A stretch of 64,000 nt of DNA from Methylobacterium sp. J-070. GTDB taxonomy: Bacteria > Pseudomonadota > Alphaproteobacteria > Rhizobiales > Beijerinckiaceae. Of the stretch, positions 1-8,204 are shown one piece after another. Below the pieces are notes generated by a model. That model had not been told where the DNA came from, ran no database searches, and was given only the letters and a program-made list of their open reading frames with translations. The stretch's first letter is position 1, and each line of letters starts with the position of its first letter. The DNA is taken from contig NZ_JAKSXX010000237.1 of the NCBI RefSeq assembly GCF_022829385.1, positions 62,001-126,000 on the forward strand, in the 5' to 3' direction. The translations under genes were made by a program, and so were the position numbers.

Positions 1-75
1 TTCCGCGAGCGCGACCGCAAGCTCCTGGCGCTCAAGGCCGCGATGGCCGGGATCGGCCGGATGGAGGGCACATGA
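1..75 (+). CDS. 3' end of an upstream gene (partial, unidentified)
   Basis: Frame 1 is open from the window edge to a TGA at 73-75 and encodes 24 residues ending in GRMEGT. The TGA overlaps the ATG of the next gene as ATGA, so this is probably the tail of the preceding gene in the same operon. The segment FRERDRKLLALKAA looks like the C-terminal helix of hydroxyacyl-CoA or carnitine dehydrogenases, which would fit the BKACE gene downstream, but 24 residues are too few to assign a family. Confidence 0.6.
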   Translation, partial: FRERDRKLLALKAAMAGIGRMEGT

Positions 76-830
76 TCGGGGCGGATCTCTCCGGGCGGCG
101 CGTCCTGGTCACCGGGGCCTCGTCGGGCATCGGGCTGGCGACGGTGGCGATGTTCGCCCGCAACGGCGCCCACGTGGCGCTGAACCACCTGCCCGACGAT
201 CCCCGCGGCCCCGCGGAGGCCGCGCGCCTGGCGGGGGAGGGGTTCTCGGTGGTGGCTTTGCCCGGGGACGTATCCCGGGCCGGCGAGGCCGAAGCGATGG
301 TGGCGGCCGGGATCGAGCGGCTGGGCGGCCTCGACGTGCTCGTCAACAACGCCGGGACGTCGGGCACGACCACCCCCATCGCGTTCGAGGACCTCGACGC
401 GATGACCGAGGACTTCTGGGCCACGATCCTGGCGACGAACCTGCTCGGGCCGTATCGCTGTTCGCGGGCGGCGGCGGCCAGTCTGCGAGAGAGCCGGGGC
501 GCCATCGTCAACACCGCCTCCGTGGCCGGGCAGGGGCGGCGCGGCTCCTCGATCGCCTATTCGGCCAGCAAGGCCGGACTGATCAACCTGACCCGCAGCC
601 TCGCCCGGGCGCTGGCCCCGGAGGTGCGGGTCAACGCGGTGGCACCGGGGCTCGTCGCCACCCCCTGGACCGAGCCCTGGCCGGAGGCGCGCAAGGCCGC
701 GACGGTGCAGCACACGATGCTCCGCCGCATGGCAAGGCCGGAGGACATCGCCGAGACGATCTTCTTCCTCGCCGCGGGCGCCGCCTACATCACCGGCGAG
801 ACGATCACGGTCGACGGCGGGGCGATGTGA
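72..830 (+). CDS. SDR family NAD(P)-dependent oxidoreductase
   Basis: A 252-residue classical short-chain dehydrogenase/reductase of normal length. The cofactor motif TGASSGIG is at residues 14-21, NNAG at 92-95, and the catalytic set is Ser150, Tyr163 and Lys167 (YSASK). The C-terminus, ITGETITVDGGAM, is typical of FabG-like SDRs. The start overlaps the previous stop (ATGA) and the stop is 17 bases before the next ATG, so it sits in an operon with the BKACE gene. It probably oxidises a hydroxyl group on the substrate or product handled by that enzyme. The specific substrate cannot be read from the sequence. Confidence 0.93.
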   Translation: MIGADLSGRRVLVTGASSGIGLATVAMFARNGAHVALNHLPDDPRGPAEAARLAGEGFSVVALPGDVSRAGEAEAMVAAGIERLGGLDVLVNNAGTSGTTTPIAFEDLDAMTEDFWATILATNLLGPYRCSRAAAASLRESRGAIVNTASVAGQGRRGSSIAYSASKAGLINLTRSLARALAPEVRVNAVAPGLVATPWTEPWPEARKAATVQHTMLRRMARPEDIAETIFFLAAGAAYITGETITVDGGAM

Positions 831-847
831 GCTCCGGGGAGGACCGC

Positions 848-1732
848 ATGGCGGGCACCACCATCATCACCTGCGCGCTCACGGGCTCGTTCGACACGCC
901 GAGGAAGAACCCGGCGGTGCCGGTGAGCCCGAAGGCCATCGCGCAATCGGCCCTCGAGGCCGCCGCCGCCGGGGCCGCGGTGGTGCACATCCACGTCCGG
1001 GATCCCGAGACGGGCGCGCCCAGCATGGAGCTCGCCCATTACCGCGAGGTGGTGGAGCGGATCCGCGCGACGAACGAGGCCGTGATCCTCAACCTGACCA
1101 CGGGGGCGGGGGGCCGGTTCGTGCCGGGCGACCCCGATCCGGCCGTCGCCGGCCCGGGCACGACCTTCGTGGGCCCGGAGGACCGCACCCGGCACGTGAC
1201 GGCGCTGCGGCCGGAGATCTGCACCCTCGACATCGCGACGATGAATTTCGGCGAGCACCTGTTCCTGAACACCCCCGGCCACCTGCGCGCCATGGCGGCG
1301 CAGATCCGGGAGTCGGGCGCGAAGCCGGAGATCGAGGTGTTCGATCTCGGCCAGATCGAGCTGGCCCGGCACCTGATCGCCGAGGGGCATCTGGCGCGCC
1401 CGCCCCTGTTCCAGCTCTGCCTCGGCATCCCCTGGGGGGCGCCGGCGACGCCCGAGGCGCTGGTGGCGATGCGGGCCCGGCTGCCGGAGGACGCGGTCTG
1501 GTCGGCCTTCGGGATCGGCCGGGAGGAGTTCCCGATCCTCGCGGTGGCGGCCGGGATGGGCGGCAACGTCCGCGTCGGCCTGGAGGACAACCTGTACCTG
1601 TCCCGGGGCCGGCTCGCGCCGAGCAACGCCGCCCTGGTGGAGAAGGCGGTGAGCCTGCTCGCCCATCTCGACCGCGAGCCGGCGACGCCCGATCAGGCGC
1701 GGGCGATCTTCGGATTGGCCCCGCGGGGCTGA
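848..1732 (+). CDS. BKACE family protein (DUF849, 3-keto-5-aminohexanoate cleavage enzyme-like)
   Basis: A 294-residue TIM-barrel enzyme of the beta-keto acid cleavage family. Family members are Zn-dependent and split a beta-keto acid with acetyl-CoA to give acetoacetate and an acyl-CoA. The metal-binding HxH is visible as VVHIHVRD (His47, His49), followed by LNLTTGAGG and the C-terminal VGLEDNLYL motif. I chose ATG 848 because GGGGAGGA lies just upstream. An in-frame GTG at 827 overlaps the SDR stop and would add seven residues. Substrates in this family include dehydrocarnitine and 3-keto-5-aminohexanoate. The coupled SDR suggests oxidation of a hydroxy acid followed by cleavage, but the actual substrate is unknown. 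Confidence 0.9.
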   Translation: MAGTTIITCALTGSFDTPRKNPAVPVSPKAIAQSALEAAAAGAAVVHIHVRDPETGAPSMELAHYREVVERIRATNEAVILNLTTGAGGRFVPGDPDPAVAGPGTTFVGPEDRTRHVTALRPEICTLDIATMNFGEHLFLNTPGHLRAMAAQIRESGAKPEIEVFDLGQIELARHLIAEGHLARPPLFQLCLGIPWGAPATPEALVAMRARLPEDAVWSAFGIGREEFPILAVAAGMGGNVRVGLEDNLYLSRGRLAPSNAALVEKAVSLLAHLDREPATPDQARAIFGLAPRG

Positions 1733-1743
1733 TCGCCCGCGCG

Positions 1744-1917
1744 TCTCCTTCTCCCCTCTGCGGGAGAGGGTGGCCGCCGAAGGGGGTCGGGAGAGGGGAG
1801 CGACGGCGCAGAATGGAACGCCGGCCTTCATGAAGGTCGCGCCCGGTCTGAAGCCGCGCTCCCCTCTCCCGACCCCTGCCGACGCAGGGGCCACCCTCCC
1901 TCGCAGAGGGGGGAGGG
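1744..1917. repeat. Long inverted-repeat intergenic element, copy 1 of 3
   Basis: About 174 bp with arms that are near-exact reverse complements (left TCTGCGGGAGAGGGTGGCC, right GGCCACCCTCCCTCGCAGA) and a second inner complementary pair around GGGTCGGGAGAGGGGAGC. The variable centre carries the palindrome CTTCATGAAG. The same element occurs at 24054-24230 and 52197-52370 in the same orientation. No open frame of interest lies inside. It looks like a non-autonomous MITE or REPIN-type dispersed repeat. RNA from either strand would fold into a very long hairpin. Confidence 0.85.
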
Positions 1918-2048
1918 CCGTGGCGCTTACGGATCTGCGGCATCCTCACCTGTGCCGGTATCAGCCGCGTTCCTCCACGGATACGCTGCCTTCGGACACC
2001 GCGAGCGGCGATCAACGCCACCGCGTGAGACACCACAGGGAGAGAGAC

Positions 2049-3278
2049 ATGACGGTCCGCCACCGCGTCGCGGCACTGCTGGGAACCGTGTGCGCGCTGA
2101 GCGCCGGCGCCGCGCTGGCGGCCGATCTCGTGCCGGTGAAGATCGGCGTGCTGAACGACCGCTCCGGCGTCTACTTCGATTCCACCGGCGAGGGCTCGGT
2201 GGTGGCCGCCCGCATGGCGGTCGAGGACTTCAAGCCGGAGACGCAGGGGCTGAAGGTCGAGGTCGTGGCCGCCGACCATCAGAACAAGCCTGATGTCGGC
2301 GCCTCGATCGCCCGGCAATGGTACGACCGCGACGGCGTCGACGCGGTGTTCGACGTGCCGACCTCCTCGGTGGCGCTCGCCATCGCGCAGATCACCAAGG
2401 AGAAGAACAAGGCCTTCATCAATTCGGGCGGCGGCACCGCCGACCTCACCGGCCCGGCCTGCACGCCCAACACGGTGCACTGGACCTACGACACCGCGGC
2501 GCTCGCCAACGGCACCGGCAAGGCGATGCTCAAGCGCGGCGGCAAGAGCTGGTACTTCATCACCGCCGACTACGCCTTCGGCCTCGCCCTGGAGCGGGAC
2601 ACCAAGGCCGTCGTGGAGAAGAACGGCGGCAAGGTCGTCGGCGGGGTGCGCACGCCGTTCCCGAACCCGGACTTCTCCTCGTTCCTGCTCCAGGCGCAGG
2701 CGTCGGGCGCCCAGGTGATCGGGCTCGCCGATGCCGGGTTGGATGCCGCCAACGCCATCAAGCAGGCGCACGAGTTCGGCATCCGGCAGGGCGGACAATC
2801 CCTCGCCGCCCTGCTGATCGCCATCACCGACATCCACTCCCTGGGCCTGGAGGTGGCGCAGGGCCTCGATTTCACCGCCTCGTTCTACTGGGACCTCACC
2901 GACGGCACCCGCGCCTTCGCGGAGCGGTTCGAGAAGCGGATGCCCGGCAGGAAGCCGACCTCCTACCAGGCGGGCGTCTACGCCAGCACGCTGCACTACC
3001 TGAAGGCGGTGGCGGCCCTGCACTCCGCCAAGGACGGCGCCGCGGTGGTGGCCAAGATGAAGGAGATGCCCACCGACGACCCGCTGTTCGGCAAGGGCAC
3101 GATCCGGCCGGACGGGCGCAAGATCCACCCGATGTACCTGTTCGAGGCCAAGGCGCCGTCCGAGTCGAAGGGCGAATGGGACCTCTACAAGGTGCTGGAG
3201 ACGATCCCGGCCGAGCAGGCGTTCCGGCCGATGAGCGAGGGCGGCTGCCCGATGGTGGCCGGCATGACGGCGAAGTAA
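2049..3278 (+). CDS. ABC transporter substrate-binding protein (branched-chain amino acid/amide type)
   Basis: A 409-residue periplasmic binding protein of the Peripla_BP_6 class. A Sec signal peptide is clear (MTVRHRVAALLGT through ALA, cleavage before ADLVPVKIG). KIGVLNDRSGVYFD is the usual first beta-strand and ligand-loop region of LivJ/AmiC-like proteins. The start at ATG 2049 is preceded by GGGAGAGAG. No permease or ATPase genes follow, so it is orphaned within this window. It lies downstream of the SDR/BKACE pair and may supply their substrate, but the repeat element between them makes co-transcription uncertain. The ligand cannot be inferred. Confidence 0.9.
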   Translation: MTVRHRVAALLGTVCALSAGAALAADLVPVKIGVLNDRSGVYFDSTGEGSVVAARMAVEDFKPETQGLKVEVVAADHQNKPDVGASIARQWYDRDGVDAVFDVPTSSVALAIAQITKEKNKAFINSGGGTADLTGPACTPNTVHWTYDTAALANGTGKAMLKRGGKSWYFITADYAFGLALERDTKAVVEKNGGKVVGGVRTPFPNPDFSSFLLQAQASGAQVIGLADAGLDAANAIKQAHEFGIRQGGQSLAALLIAITDIHSLGLEVAQGLDFTASFYWDLTDGTRAFAERFEKRMPGRKPTSYQAGVYASTLHYLKAVAALHSAKDGAAVVAKMKEMPTDDPLFGKGTIRPDGRKIHPMYLFEAKAPSESKGEWDLYKVLETIPAEQAFRPMSEGGCPMVAGMTAK

Positions 3279-3515
3279 GGCGGATTGCGGTATCTATTGC
3301 CTCCTTGAGAAACCACCGCAGCGTCCTCGCCGGAGGGATAACGCGATCGCGCGGCATGCTGATCGGGAAGTTCGACGGCGCCTTCCAGCGGTCGCAAGCT
3401 TGGCGAATCGATCGAGCACGGGAATGATGGAGCACCGGGCGGCCCTGCGGGCTGCTCTGAACGCGGGCCGTGCATCCGAAGACGCGCGGCCCGCGCCCAC
3501 GCGGAGCAGTCGGTC

Positions 3516-3998
3516 CTAGTGTTGCGTCATCAGGTCGTGTTGCTTCATCAGGAACGAGAGATAGTGCGGATTGTAGTTGGCGATCGAGTACGCCTGGCGG
3601 ACGAGTTCGGCAGCTACGTCAGCGGCGTACTGGGCGGTGTCGCTGACAGACGAATTGCCGGCCACCTCGCCGGAGGCTTTGACCGGTTTTCCGTCGCTCG
3701 GGGCTTTGCCGTTGTCCGAGGCTTGGATATCCATGTTCCCAGCGCCGGCCGGCATGAATCCGAATATCGAGCCAGTCAATCCGAGGAGTGCATATTTTTG
3801 TAAATCATTATTTTTATGACTTTCTTTGTATTTACGTTCACTCTCCTGCATTTTAAGAGTTTTTTCTTGTGAATCCTTATTTCCCACAAAAGCAACATGC
3901 TCCCGTGCAAGAAGCTCGTCGCTGGCCAATCTGGCGCGGTCCGCGGCGATTGACGCGGCCGGAAGCGGCGGAAACTTGGAAATCGATGGAATCGACAT
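3516..3998 (-). CDS. Orphan hypothetical protein in an AT-rich island
   Basis: A 160-residue protein I do not recognise. The N-terminus is Ser/Pro/Ala-rich (MSIPSISKFPPLPAASI). Residues about 20-70 are charged and Lys/Glu-rich and may be helical. A hydrophobic Gly/Ala segment follows (YALLGLTGSIFGFMPAG, about 70-86), then a polar linker and a C-terminal region with AADVAAELVRQAY and NPHYLSFLMKQHDL. There is no cleavable signal peptide. AAGGA precedes the ATG, supporting the start. The codons of the middle third are AT-rich, unlike all neighbours, as is the upstream DNA, which suggests horizontal acquisition. No function is assigned. Confidence 0.6.
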   Translation of the reverse strand: MSIPSISKFPPLPAASIAADRARLASDELLAREHVAFVGNKDSQEKTLKMQESERKYKESHKNNDLQKYALLGLTGSIFGFMPAGAGNMDIQASDNGKAPSDGKPVKASGEVAGNSSVSDTAQYAADVAAELVRQAYSIANYNPHYLSFLMKQHDLMTQH

Positions 3999-4496
3999 GA
4001 GATATCCTTGATCAGCTAGGGAAAATATCCGTATTTATTCGCCAACAAAGCAAGACATATCGATAACTTGACACATTGAGCGTCGTGTATCGATCTTGAA
4101 CGATCGAAAAAACAGAAATCTTTCTTTGTCTTTCCGATCTGTCTCGTTGCGGCAGCGCGCGTATGTTTCATTCTAGCATAAAAGTCAACTTTCTTGAATA
4201 AAACTTGATCGATCATGTTGATTTTGACAGTTGTGTGATAATTTTTCTGGACTAATATTGGAATGTATATTTTAGAAAACGCGCATATTGCGACAATCAA
4301 TCTTGCACTGCGCGGCCCCGAGACGATGACTGGTCAGTCCGGAGAACGGTCGTCCAACCCATCGCTCGCAGCCGAGATGCCGCGTCAGCGGCCTCAAAGG
4401 TGGGCTCCAGGGCTCGCACGCGATCTGGAAGGCACCTTCGAGGCTCGCGCGATGCGCGAGCCCCTCGGTTGAGGTTGCGGGTTGGATGACCGCCGT
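3999..4496. other. Intergenic region, strongly AT-rich from about 4020 to 4300
   Basis: No convincing gene is present. The stretch to about 4300 is far richer in A and T than the rest of the window and contains several runs of T or A plus palindromes such as TATCGATA. After about 4300 the composition returns to the genomic norm. It probably holds the promoter of the minus-strand orphan gene at 3516-3998 and marks the edge of acquired DNA. A TTG-initiated minus frame (4016-4300) has no ribosome binding site and no recognisable features. Confidence 0.5.
4442..4462. terminator. Hairpin downstream of the aldo/keto reductase gene
   Basis: A perfect 9-bp inverted repeat, GGCTCGCGC-GAT-GCGCGAGCC, lies 34 bp past the stop of the minus-strand reductase gene. 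No T-run follows on either strand, so intrinsic termination is only suggested. Confidence 0.35.
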
Positions 4497-5366
4497 TCAC
4501 GCCGCACCGATCCGATCCAGAGCCGCCAGCGCCTCTTCCGGCAGGCGAAGCTCCGCCGCCGCGAGGTTCTCGCGCAGGTGGCTGACGGAAGAGGTCCCCG
4601 GGATCAGCAGGATGTTGGGCGCCCGGCGCAGCAGCCAGGCGAGCGCCACCTGCATCGGGCTCGCCCCGAGCCCGGCCGCCACCGCCGACAGGGTGTCCGA
4701 CTGCAGCGGGCTGAACCCGCCGAGCGGGAAGAACGGCACGTAGGCGGTGCCGGACGCGGCCAGTTCATCGATGAAGGCATCGTCGCCCCGGTGGGCGAGG
4801 TTGTACTGGTTCTGCACGCAGACGATCTCGGCGATCCGGCGCCCCTCGGCGACCTGACGCGGCGTGGCGTTGCTCAGGCCGATCCGGCGGATCAGGCCCT
4901 GGCGCTGGAGGTCCGCCAGCACCGTGAGCGGCGCCTCGATCGATCCCTCCGCGGGACCGTGGACGTCGAACATCAGGCGCAGGTTGACCACATCGAGGGC
5001 ATCGACGCCCAGGTTGCGCAAATTGTCGTGGACCGCCCGGGTGAGGTCCTCGGCCGAGAAGGCCGGGTTCCAGGATGCGTCGGCCCCGCGCCGGGCGCCG
5101 ACCTTGGTGACGATCACGAGCCCGTCCGGATAGGGGTGGAGCGCCTCGCGGATGATCTGGTTGGTGACGTGCGGCCCGTAGAAATCGCTGGTGTCGATGT
5201 GGTCGACGCCCTGGGCCACGGCCTCCCGCAGCACCGCGACCGCGGCGGCGCGGTCCTTCGGCGGCCCGAACACGCCCGGCCCCGCGAGCTGCATGGCCCC
5301 GTAGCCGAGCCGCTTCACCCTGCGGTCACCGAGCTGAAAGGTCCCGGCCTGCGCGATGTCGGTCAT
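4497..5366 (-). CDS. Aldo/keto reductase
   Basis: A 289-residue NADPH-dependent aldo/keto reductase, normal size for the family. Visible features are the N-terminal strand with RLGYGAMQL, the catalytic Asp/Tyr region DHIDTSDFYG, the Lys of VIVTKVG, and the C-terminal cofactor-binding part NILLIPGTSSVSHLREN. The start at 5366 is backed by AGGAG seven bases upstream; the frame stays open well beyond it but lacks a comparable signal. It is divergent from a LysR regulator whose ATG is 91 bp away, the usual arrangement for a LysR-controlled target. It would act in the cytoplasm on an aldehyde or quinone-type substrate that cannot be specified. Confidence 0.9.
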   Translation of the reverse strand: MTDIAQAGTFQLGDRRVKRLGYGAMQLAGPGVFGPPKDRAAAVAVLREAVAQGVDHIDTSDFYGPHVTNQIIREALHPYPDGLVIVTKVGARRGADASWNPAFSAEDLTRAVHDNLRNLGVDALDVVNLRLMFDVHGPAEGSIEAPLTVLADLQRQGLIRRIGLSNATPRQVAEGRRIAEIVCVQNQYNLAHRGDDAFIDELAASGTAYVPFFPLGGFSPLQSDTLSAVAAGLGASPMQVALAWLLRRAPNILLIPGTSSVSHLRENLAAAELRLPEEALAALDRIGAA

Positions 5367-5457
5367 GGGCAATCTCCTGTTGGCCCCCCGATGTAGACGC
5401 CGCCCTTTGCGCGGATAAGCCGTGACAATCGGCACGACCTGTGCGGATTCCCGAACG

Positions 5458-6387
5458 ATGAGCACCGACTTCACGGATCTCGCCGCCTTCGTGACCGTGG
5501 CGCGGGCCGGCGGCTTTCGCGAGGGTGCCCGCGCCGGGGGCGGGAGCGCGTCGCGCCTCAGCGAGGCGGTGCGCCGCCTGGAAGCCGGGCTCGGCGTGCG
5601 CCTCCTGAACCGGACCACCCGCAGCGTCGCGCCCACGGAGGCCGGCGCGCGCCTGCTCGAACGGCTCGGCCCGGCGCTGGCCGAGGTGGAGTCCGCCCTC
5701 GACGTGGTGAACGGGTTCCGCGATCGGCCGGCGGGGACGCTGCGGCTGAACGTGCCCCTGAGCGCGGCCCGGCTGGTCCTGCCCACGATCGTACCGCCCT
5801 TCCTGGCGGCCTATCCCGAGATCCGCCTGGAGGTGGTCGTCGAGGACGGGTTCGTGGACGTCCTGGCGGCGGGCTGCGACGCGGGCATCCGCTACGACGA
5901 GCGGCTGGAGCTCGACATGATCGCCGTGCCGATCGGCCCGCGGCGGCAGCGCTTCGCCACCGCGGCGGCCCCGGCCTATCTCGACCGGCGCGGCCGGCCG
6001 GACCATCCGCGGGACCTCCTGGCCCATGCCTGCCTGCTCGGCCGGTTCCCGAGCGGCGCCCTGACGGCGCCGTGGGAATTCGAGCGCGCCGGGGAGATCG
6101 TCCGGGTCGATCCGGCCGGGCCGCTGATCGTGCGGGTCGGCGCCAGCGACCTCGCGGTGGCGGCGGCGGTGGCGGGGACCGGGATCATCCACCTGTTCGA
6201 GGATTGGCTCCGGCCGCAGCTCGACAGCGGCACCCTGGAGCCGGTCCTGGAGCCCTGGTGGCAGGAATTTTCCGGCCCGTTCCTCTATTATCCGGGCCGG
6301 CGGCATCTGCCGGCGCCGCTGCGCGCCTTCGTGGACTTCGTCACGACCCGGCAGGCCGTCCTCACTCCGGCAGGGCGAACACCGTGA
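5458..6387 (+). CDS. LysR family transcriptional regulator
   Basis: A 309-residue LysR-type regulator. The N-terminal winged helix-turn-helix covers residues 1-60 (FVTVARAGGF, SASRLSEAVRRLEAGLG, LLNRTTRSVAPTEAG), followed by a periplasmic-binding-like effector domain (LRLNVPLSAARLVLP onward). I chose ATG 5458 because MSTDFTDL is the natural start of the HTH; an upstream in-frame start would add 12 unlikely residues. It is divergent from the aldo/keto reductase, which is its probable target. Its 3' end overlaps the convergent xoxF gene by 26 bp. Confidence 0.92.
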   Translation: MSTDFTDLAAFVTVARAGGFREGARAGGGSASRLSEAVRRLEAGLGVRLLNRTTRSVAPTEAGARLLERLGPALAEVESALDVVNGFRDRPAGTLRLNVPLSAARLVLPTIVPPFLAAYPEIRLEVVVEDGFVDVLAAGCDAGIRYDERLELDMIAVPIGPRRQRFATAAAPAYLDRRGRPDHPRDLLAHACLLGRFPSGALTAPWEFERAGEIVRVDPAGPLIVRVGASDLAVAAAVAGTGIIHLFEDWLRPQLDSGTLEPVLEPWWQEFSGPFLYYPGRRHLPAPLRAFVDFVTTRQAVLTPAGRTP

Positions 6388-8149
6388 GCTGACCGCCCGG
6401 CGCCGTGTACTGCGACAGGGCTGCGTAGCCGCCCACCGCCCCCGAGCCGTCGGCGGGATCGGTGAGCCCGGCCGCCAGCCCGATCCCGGCCCAGCCGCCG
6501 ACGCCTGAGAGCACCGCCACGTACTGCTTCCCGCCGTGCAGGTAGGTGGTGACGTTGCCGACGATCCCGGACGGCGTCTTGAACCGGTAGAGTTCATGTC
6601 CGTCCCGGGCGTCGACCGCCTTCAGGTAGCCCTCGAGCGTGCCGTAGAAGACCACGTTGCCCGCGGTGGCGAGCGCCCCCGACCAGACCGAGAAGGGCTC
6701 GGGGATCGACCACGCGATCCGGCCCGTGGCGCCGTCCCAGGCGATGAACGCGCCGGTCCGGTCGGTGCCCTCCGGCGGGTGCAGGGTCAGGGTCGCGCCG
6801 ACATAGGGCTGGCCGGGGGTGTAGGTGACCCGGAACGCCTCGTAATCCATGCACATGTGGTTGGTCGGCACGTAGAACAGCCGCGTCAGCGGCGAATAGG
6901 CCGCGGGCTGCTGGTTCTTGGCGCCGAGCGCCCCGGGGCAGATGTTCTTGGTGGTCTCGTCCGCGTCGGCCTCGCCGGGGGCGTAGCGCTTGTCGACCAC
7001 CGGCCGGCCGTAATCGGGGGCGGCGGGATCCAGGCTGATCCGGCTGGCCCAGTTGACGCTCGGATCGAACTTCTCCGCCACCAGAAGCTCACCCGTGGCC
7101 CGGTCCAGGGTGTAGCCGAAGCCGTTCCGGTCGAAATGGGTGAGGACCTTGCGGGGCCTGCCGCCGATCACCTGCTCGGTGAGGATCGCCTCGTTGACGC
7201 CGTCGTAGTCCCACTGGTCGTGGGGCGTCATCTGGTAGATCCAGCGGGCCATCCCGGTGTCGGCGTCGCGGGCGATGAGCGACATCGACCACCGGTTGTC
7301 GCCGGGGCGCTGGGCCGGGTTCCAGGTCGAGGGATTGCCGGTGCCGTAATAGACGAGGTTCAGGTCCGGATCGTACGAGAACCAGCCCCAGCTGCACGCC
7401 CCGCCGGTCCGCCACTGGTCACCCTCCCAGCTCCCGAGGGACGAATCCCGGCCGACCGGCCGCCCGAGTTCGGTGGTCCTGTCCGGATCGACCAGCATGT
7501 CGGCATCCGGCCCGGTGGCGTAGGCGCGCCAGAGGCGTTTCCCGCTGGCCTGGTCGTACGCGGTGACGTGGCAGCGCGCCCCGTACTCGCCCCCCGCGAG
7601 ACCGACGATGACCTTGCCGCGCACCGGCAGGACCGTGGCGGTGTTGGTCTCGCCCCGGGCGGGGTCGCCGTTCCTCACCGACCACAGCACCCGGCCGGTC
7701 TCCGGGTCGAGGGCCACCACGGTGGTGTCGGCCTGCTGCAGGAACAGCCGTCCGTCCGCGTAGGCGAGGCCGCGGGAGACCGTGTCGCAGCACATCACCG
7801 CGATCGTGGCCGCCTCCTGCCGCGGCGCGTAGCGCCAGAGGATCCGGCCGTCGTGGTCGAGGTCGAGGGCGTAGACGACGTTGGGGAAGGGCGTGTGCAC
7901 GATCATCACGTGCCCGACCACGATCGGCGCCCCCTCGTGCCCGCGCAGGACGCCGGTGGAGAAGGTCCAGGCGACCTTGAGGCGCGAGACGTTGCCGGCG
8001 TCGATCCGGTCGAGGCCGGAATAGCGGGTGTTGGCGTAATCCAGGGTCTGGAGGACCGGCCCGGCGGCCGCCGACGCCGGGGCATCGGCCGCGGATGCCG
8101 GACCGGCGAGACAGGCGAGCGGCAGGGCCGCGAAGATGGAAGAGCGCAT
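6362..8149 (-). CDS. xoxF: Lanthanide-type PQQ-dependent methanol/alcohol dehydrogenase (XoxF)
   Basis: A 595-residue periplasmic quinoprotein, full length for XoxF, with signal peptide residues 1-20 ending PASA. The vicinal disulfide pair is Cys120-Cys121 (AVMCCDTV). The tryptophan-docking propeller repeats are present, for example RGETNTATVLPV. In DQWDYDGVNE the catalytic Asp314 is followed by a second Asp316. Calcium MxaF enzymes have Ala there, and the extra Asp marks lanthanide-dependent enzymes. It oxidises methanol or related alcohols and passes electrons to a cytochrome cL. No xoxG cytochrome or xoxJ gene is nearby, so the gene is an orphan copy. It is 55 bp downstream of the LOG-family gene on the same strand. 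Confidence 0.95.
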   Translation of the reverse strand: MRSSIFAALPLACLAGPASAADAPASAAAGPVLQTLDYANTRYSGLDRIDAGNVSRLKVAWTFSTGVLRGHEGAPIVVGHVMIVHTPFPNVVYALDLDHDGRILWRYAPRQEAATIAVMCCDTVSRGLAYADGRLFLQQADTTVVALDPETGRVLWSVRNGDPARGETNTATVLPVRGKVIVGLAGGEYGARCHVTAYDQASGKRLWRAYATGPDADMLVDPDRTTELGRPVGRDSSLGSWEGDQWRTGGACSWGWFSYDPDLNLVYYGTGNPSTWNPAQRPGDNRWSMSLIARDADTGMARWIYQMTPHDQWDYDGVNEAILTEQVIGGRPRKVLTHFDRNGFGYTLDRATGELLVAEKFDPSVNWASRISLDPAAPDYGRPVVDKRYAPGEADADETTKNICPGALGAKNQQPAAYSPLTRLFYVPTNHMCMDYEAFRVTYTPGQPYVGATLTLHPPEGTDRTGAFIAWDGATGRIAWSIPEPFSVWSGALATAGNVVFYGTLEGYLKAVDARDGHELYRFKTPSGIVGNVTTYLHGGKQYVAVLSGVGGWAGIGLAAGLTDPADGSGAVGGYAALSQYTAPGGQLTVFALPE

Positions 8150-8204
8150 CCGGGGATCCTCTGGGCGCGGGGGGCTTCGCCGAGACGGAGCCCCTGCGCG
8201 CCGC

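Noticed and set aside
1816..1850. GGAAC inside repeat copy 1 as an EcfG promoter for the solute-binding protein gene
   Set aside because: There is no CGTT-like -10 element at the required spacing, and the motif is part of the dispersed repeat.
4224..4258. TTGACA followed by TAATAT as a sigma-70 promoter on the plus strand
   Set aside because: The spacer is 23 nt, too long, and there is no plus-strand gene downstream to drive.
4016..4300. 94-codon minus-strand frame in the AT-rich island
   Set aside because: It starts with TTG, has no ribosome binding site, no recognisable motif, and lies where the promoter of the orphan gene should be. AT-rich DNA with few stops by chance is the simpler reading.
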